Below are positions 60,940 through 64,000 of a stretch of 64,000 nucleotides of DNA, one piece after another. The position numbers and the translations under genes are program-made. Within the stretch, counting starts at the first letter, position 1; the number at the start of each line of letters is the position of its first letter. The notes under the pieces were generated by a model. The model had not been told where the DNA came from. It was given only the letters and a program-made list of their open reading frames with translations, and searched no databases. Location: IMG/VR virus record IMGVR_UViG_3300031841_005609, positions 1 to 64,000 of that record. One strand, 5' to 3'. This DNA is from a virus.

Positions 60940-62544
60940 ATGAGCAAAACGTTGTTTGAAGAGGCGGTCGCAGACGCCAATAAACTTAGAGAGCTAGCTG
61001 AAGAAACCGCTAAAAATAAAGTGGTCGAAGCAGTCATGCCTCAAATTAGAGACATGATAAATAAAAAGATCTTAGGTGAAGACCTCGACGTTGAGCAAGA
61101 TATCGATGATCTAGATCTTTCTCTAGAGCCTGAGCCTGAAGCAGATGCTTCTGAGCCTGTAAAGGTAGGGTTAGACACTGGGGGCGAAGGATCTGCTGTT
61201 AGCATCAACGTAGATGGTGACGTTGAGATTGATCTCGAAGTAGATGCAGGTGAAAAAGAGGAAGAATTAGTTATGGATCAAGCCATGGCTGAAGCTTTGA
61301 CTCGTCTCATTAGAGGTGAGGCCTCTGAAAAGTCCGAACTGGAAGTTAAAATTGACAAACTTTCCGAAAACGTAAACAAACTTGCAAGCGTTTTAAAAAT
61401 AGTTAAAAGATCAGATTTAAATGAAAGTCAAGTTAGCAGACTTAAAATAAGCTATCTTTATTGTCTTAGAGAGGCGATAAAATTAAAATCAGGGATAATA
61501 CTTACAGAAGATACGACTCAAGAGAGGCTTGAGCGAAGACTGACAGAAACAATTAAGGAGATAAGGAACATGTCGAAGTCAAATCGTCGCAATATTTTCG
61601 ACTTCCTCTTCGAAGGTGAAGATGAGAAGAAGAAAATGGAGGAACTCGAAGAGGCCGAGCTTTCCCTTGAGCTTTCGGCCGATGAACAAGAAGAGCTCGC
61701 AGATGCAGAGGATGCAGATGCAGTTGGTGATGCCTTAGAAGATATCTTAGGGGATATTGAACTTTCTTTAGGTGGTGGCGAAGAAGAAGCTGCTGAAGAA
61801 GAAGAAGGCGAAGAAGAAGGTGAAGAAGAAGCTGAAGACGAGGAAGTCGAAGTAGCTGAAGACGAAGACCTTGAGGAAGCCGATCACATGGAAGGCGCTT
61901 ACATGGATGAGGGCGAAGACATGGATGAAGTTTACGAAATAGACGAGAACATGTTGAGAGCTGAGCTTTCTAAGATGCTCAACGAAGACGATGCAGTTGA
62001 TGCTGATCCTGCACTCGCTCACGGTGGCGAAGAAATAGGCGATGTTCTTCTTGATGTTTCCGAAGACGATTTGATTAACGCTCTTGCTGATGAGCTTGGG
62101 TCTGTTGCTGATAACGGAGCTGCAGCACCTGCAGTTGCAGAAGGTAGACAGATGAGAAAGCTTCGAAGAGCTCTTAAGGAATCTCAAAATCAGAACGCTC
62201 AGTACAAGAGAGCAGTAACAGAGCTTAAGGGGCAACTTGTTGAAATGAATCTTTTCAACGCAAAGCTTCTTTATGCCAACAAGCTGATGCAGAATAAGGA
62301 CCTTTCAATGAAGCAGCAAAAGGCTATCGTTGAGGCACTTGATAACGCACAGACACTTCGAGAGGCGAAGCTTCTTTTCAAGAGCTTGACTGAATCTCTC
62401 AACAGAAGATCTAAGAAGACTATGAACGAAGGTTCTTTGCGAACAAGCGGTTCATCTTCTAGAACTACTCGATCTTCTGCACCTAAGAACACTAACAATG
62501 CCGAAGCGGATCGATGGGCGATCCTCGCTGGCTTAGCTAAATAA
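60940..62544 (+). CDS. 22: Prohead scaffold protein gp22, enlarged and acidic
   Basis: A 534-residue protein, about twice T4 gp22 (269). The C-terminal ~150 residues contain the helical scaffold part: R-K-L-R-R-A-L-K-E-S-Q-N near 407-418, L-F-N-A-K-L-L-Y-A-N-K-L-M near 440-452 and K-A-I-V-E-A-L-D-N-A near 463-472. The middle is extremely acidic, with an almost pure Glu/Asp/Ala/Gly run at about 61770-61960 and shorter ones near residues 45-115. Gp22 forms the prohead core and is degraded by gp21 on maturation. It lies directly before gp23, as in T4. The acidic insert may mimic DNA or bind basic virion proteins. Confidence 0.85.
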   Translation: MSKTLFEEAVADANKLRELAEETAKNKVVEAVMPQIRDMINKKILGEDLDVEQDIDDLDLSLEPEPEADASEPVKVGLDTGGEGSAVSINVDGDVEIDLEVDAGEKEEELVMDQAMAEALTRLIRGEASEKSELEVKIDKLSENVNKLASVLKIVKRSDLNESQVSRLKISYLYCLREAIKLKSGIILTEDTTQERLERRLTETIKEIRNMSKSNRRNIFDFLFEGEDEKKKMEELEEAELSLELSADEQEELADAEDADAVGDALEDILGDIELSLGGGEEEAAEEEEGEEEGEEEAEDEEVEVAEDEDLEEADHMEGAYMDEGEDMDEVYEIDENMLRAELSKMLNEDDAVDADPALAHGGEEIGDVLLDVSEDDLINALADELGSVADNGAAAPAVAEGRQMRKLRRALKESQNQNAQYKRAVTELKGQLVEMNLFNAKLLYANKLMQNKDLSMKQQKAIVEALDNAQTLREAKLLFKSLTESLNRRSKKTMNEGSLRTSGSSSRTTRSSAPKNTNNAEADRWAILAGLAK

Positions 62545-62553
62545 GGAGAAAAA

Positions 62554-64000
62554 ATGTCTACATTTTCACTCGAACAGCTGACAGAGGGGATCCGTCAGAG
62601 GCATCTAGGATCTCAGAACCGTGAGCTGACAGAAAAATGGGCGAGAACTGGTCTTCTCAAGGGTCTTGACGGTGTCAAGCGTGAGAACATGGCTCGCCTC
62701 ATGGAGAACCAGGCCGCCCAGGTTCTTAAGGAGCAGTCATCCCTTTCAAACGGCGGTGGTGGTCTTGCCAACAGCGGCGACATGCGTGGTTTCACGAACA
62801 TCGCATTCCCAATTGTTCGTCGCGTATTCGGTGGTTTGATCGCAAATGACCTAGTTTCAATCCAGCCAATGAGCCTTCCGTCCGGACTCTTGTTCTACTT
62901 GGATTACACACGTCCAGGTTTGACAAGCATCCACGAAGACGGAGTGCATGTAATAAGCTCAGGTTCTTCTGCTTACGGAGATCCAGTTGGAAGCTCAGTC
63001 CAGACAGGTGCCGATGGAAAAGGAGGTCTCTACGACCTTGCTGGAAGCGCCTATTCTAGAGTTCACAGTGCCCAAGACGGGATAACCATATCAAACTCAG
63101 GTTCATTCTCAGGCGCCGACGGCGCATGGAGAGATCACCCAGGCGATGATGCAGCCACTCACCATGAAAGAGTAGTTGCGGCCACCGGTTCTGACGGAAA
63201 GGCGATCCAGTTTGATCCCCAGCTTACTAGCTTGATTGAAGCAAGAACGCACGCTTTTGACATTAAGTTTATCTCTCTTGCGACGGGTTACACAAATGCA
63301 GACACATCTCTTGTCAAGGAGTGGGGATTGGACGGCGGTACTTGTGGAGCTATCGATAGTGCAATTCAGACAGGGAACAGCAAGAACGTTCGTAGATTAA
63401 ATCAGCTGGTTACCTGGGATGGAACGAATTATGAGCCTGCCCCTCTAGGTGTACCTGGAGAAACAGCGAACCTTCACTTGTTGACAGTATGTTCTTCATC
63501 AATTCGTACTGCTCCAGGTCTTGGAAACGCTGCAAACGACACGCCTCCTACGAAACTTACTTTCCCGATCAAAGATTCTCTCACATCAGGAAACGGAAGC
63601 TCAGTTGTTGTTCCTTCTTTCGAGTCGGACTTCGGATCAACTCCATCGCCGGCGATTCCAGAGATCGACATCAAGGTTGAGGCTCTTCCTGTTGTAGCTC
63701 AGTCCAGAAAGCTTCGAGCTCGATGGTCACCAGAGCTCGCTCAGGATCTCAATGCATACCACAGTCTTGATGCAGAAGTAGAGCTCACTCAAATTCTCTC
63801 AGAGCAGATCGCTCTTGAGATCGACAGAGAGGTTCTTAACGATCTTCTCACACAAGCTGGTGCAGCTAACTACTACTGGTCAAGAGCTCCTGGTCGATTC
63901 CTCAACAAGGAGACAGGTGCTGTTCAAGACTCTGGTTTCGCTTCTTTCACAGGAACAGTTCGCGAATGGTATGAGACACTTGTTGAAACCATCATTGATG
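62554..64000 (+). CDS. 23: Major capsid protein gp23, truncated by window end
   Basis: The first 482 residues of gp23, open at base 64000, with AAGGAG upstream of ATG 62554. Recognisable are G-F-T-N-I-A-F-P-I-V-R-R-V-F near 80-93 and, near 390-425, W-S-P-E-L-A-Q-D-L-N-A-Y-H-S-L-D-A-E-V-E-L and S-E-Q-I-A-L-E-I-D-R-E-V-L-N-D-L-L, which are diagnostic of T4-like gp23. L-K-E at residues 58-60 fits the gp21 L/I-x-E consensus close to T4's cleavage after Glu65. Codon use differs from most of the window: arginine is often CGT/CGC instead of AGA, as expected for a very highly expressed gene. Confidence 0.95.
   Translation, partial: MSTFSLEQLTEGIRQRHLGSQNRELTEKWARTGLLKGLDGVKRENMARLMENQAAQVLKEQSSLSNGGGGLANSGDMRGFTNIAFPIVRRVFGGLIANDLVSIQPMSLPSGLLFYLDYTRPGLTSIHEDGVHVISSGSSAYGDPVGSSVQTGADGKGGLYDLAGSAYSRVHSAQDGITISNSGSFSGADGAWRDHPGDDAATHHERVVAATGSDGKAIQFDPQLTSLIEARTHAFDIKFISLATGYTNADTSLVKEWGLDGGTCGAIDSAIQTGNSKNVRRLNQLVTWDGTNYEPAPLGVPGETANLHLLTVCSSSIRTAPGLGNAANDTPPTKLTFPIKDSLTSGNGSSVVVPSFESDFGSTPSPAIPEIDIKVEALPVVAQSRKLRARWSPELAQDLNAYHSLDAEVELTQILSEQIALEIDREVLNDLLTQAGAANYYWSRAPGRFLNKETGAVQDSGFASFTGTVREWYETLVETIID

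Noticed and set aside
61768-62235. 155-codon minus-strand frame opposite the acidic scaffold gene
   Set aside because: The complement of GAA/GAG runs gives TTC/CTC codons without stops, so the Phe/Ser-rich frame is a by-product of the acidic repeats.
1-64000. High frequency of TCTAGA, AGATCT and similar hexamers
   Set aside because: The genome prefers TCT for Ser, AGA for Arg and GATCT junctions from Asp/Leu/Ser codons, so these are explained by codon preference.
1-64000. tRNA genes, CRISPR arrays, transposons or attachment sites
   Set aside because: No cloverleaf-like segment, regularly spaced short repeats, transposase motif or integrase was seen on reading; the genes leave almost no space for them.

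Overview
The window looks like part of the genome of a T4-like contractile-tailed phage (Caudoviricetes, myovirus morphology). The evidence is a recognisable set of T4-type core genes: late sigma factor gp55, baseplate gp5, gp25 and gp6, large terminase gp17, portal gp20, prohead protease gp21, scaffold gp22 and major capsid protein gp23. All genes lie on the + strand, usually overlap or abut, and use Shine-Dalgarno-type starts, often TTG starts in TTGA overlaps. The capsid sequence and many of the unnamed structural proteins resemble those of marine T4-like phages as I remember them. The numerous large LamG-bearing and fibronectin-like virion proteins suggest a divergent relative rather than T4 itself. 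The host cannot be read from the window. No tRNA, CRISPR array, insertion sequence or integrase was seen, and there is no gene-free stretch over about 100 bases.

Layout. (1) 1-9720: a carbohydrate cassette. It holds a glucuronoxylan-O-methyltransferase-like end of a gene, a mini GDPD-like protein, a SAM methyltransferase, a sulfotransferase, a ParB-like protein, a DUF115/GT-like protein, a short UDP-glucose dehydrogenase, two NAD-dependent sugar epimerases/dehydratases and two GT4 glycosyltransferases. An Fe-S-type PD-(D/E)XK nuclease sits inside it. (2) 9717-11119: a small membrane protein, gp55, and a small helical protein that may be the small terminase. (3) 11119-26460: baseplate genes (gp5 without a lysozyme domain, gp25, gp6) followed by large wedge or peripheral proteins with DNRLRE-like and LamG-like regions. 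(4) 26487-32801: a 2104-residue fibre built of tandem modules with collagen-like linkers and a LamG domain nested in one module. (5) 32860-47955: seven more virion proteins, including a paralogous pair that brackets the block and two proteins sharing a C-terminal module. (6) 47952-52837: DNA metabolism: RuvC-like resolvase, primase, a single-chain Mre11-Rad50 (gp47-gp46) fusion and a zinc-ribbon protein. (7) 52834-64000: packaging and head genes gp17, gp20, a core-like protein, gp21, six small head-region genes, gp22 and the start of gp23. The tail sheath and tube genes, which in T4 lie between gp17 and gp20, are not there.

How it may work together. The packaging/head block and the baseplate/fibre blocks would build the virion, and gp55 would direct host RNA polymerase to late genes. 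The carbohydrate cassette could make an activated uronic acid (UDP-glucose dehydrogenase), modify its configuration (epimerases), transfer it (GT4 and DUF115-like proteins) and decorate it with methyl and sulfate groups. The target (host envelope, virion glycoproteins or DNA) is not shown by the sequence.

The most notable items are the gp47-gp46 fusion, the methyl/sulfate/uronic-acid cassette, the nested LamG in a modular collagen-linked fibre, a polycationic tail on a virion protein, a recurring AGTT(T)A box plus dyads in the few intergenic gaps, and an over-represented palindrome CGCCGGCG.
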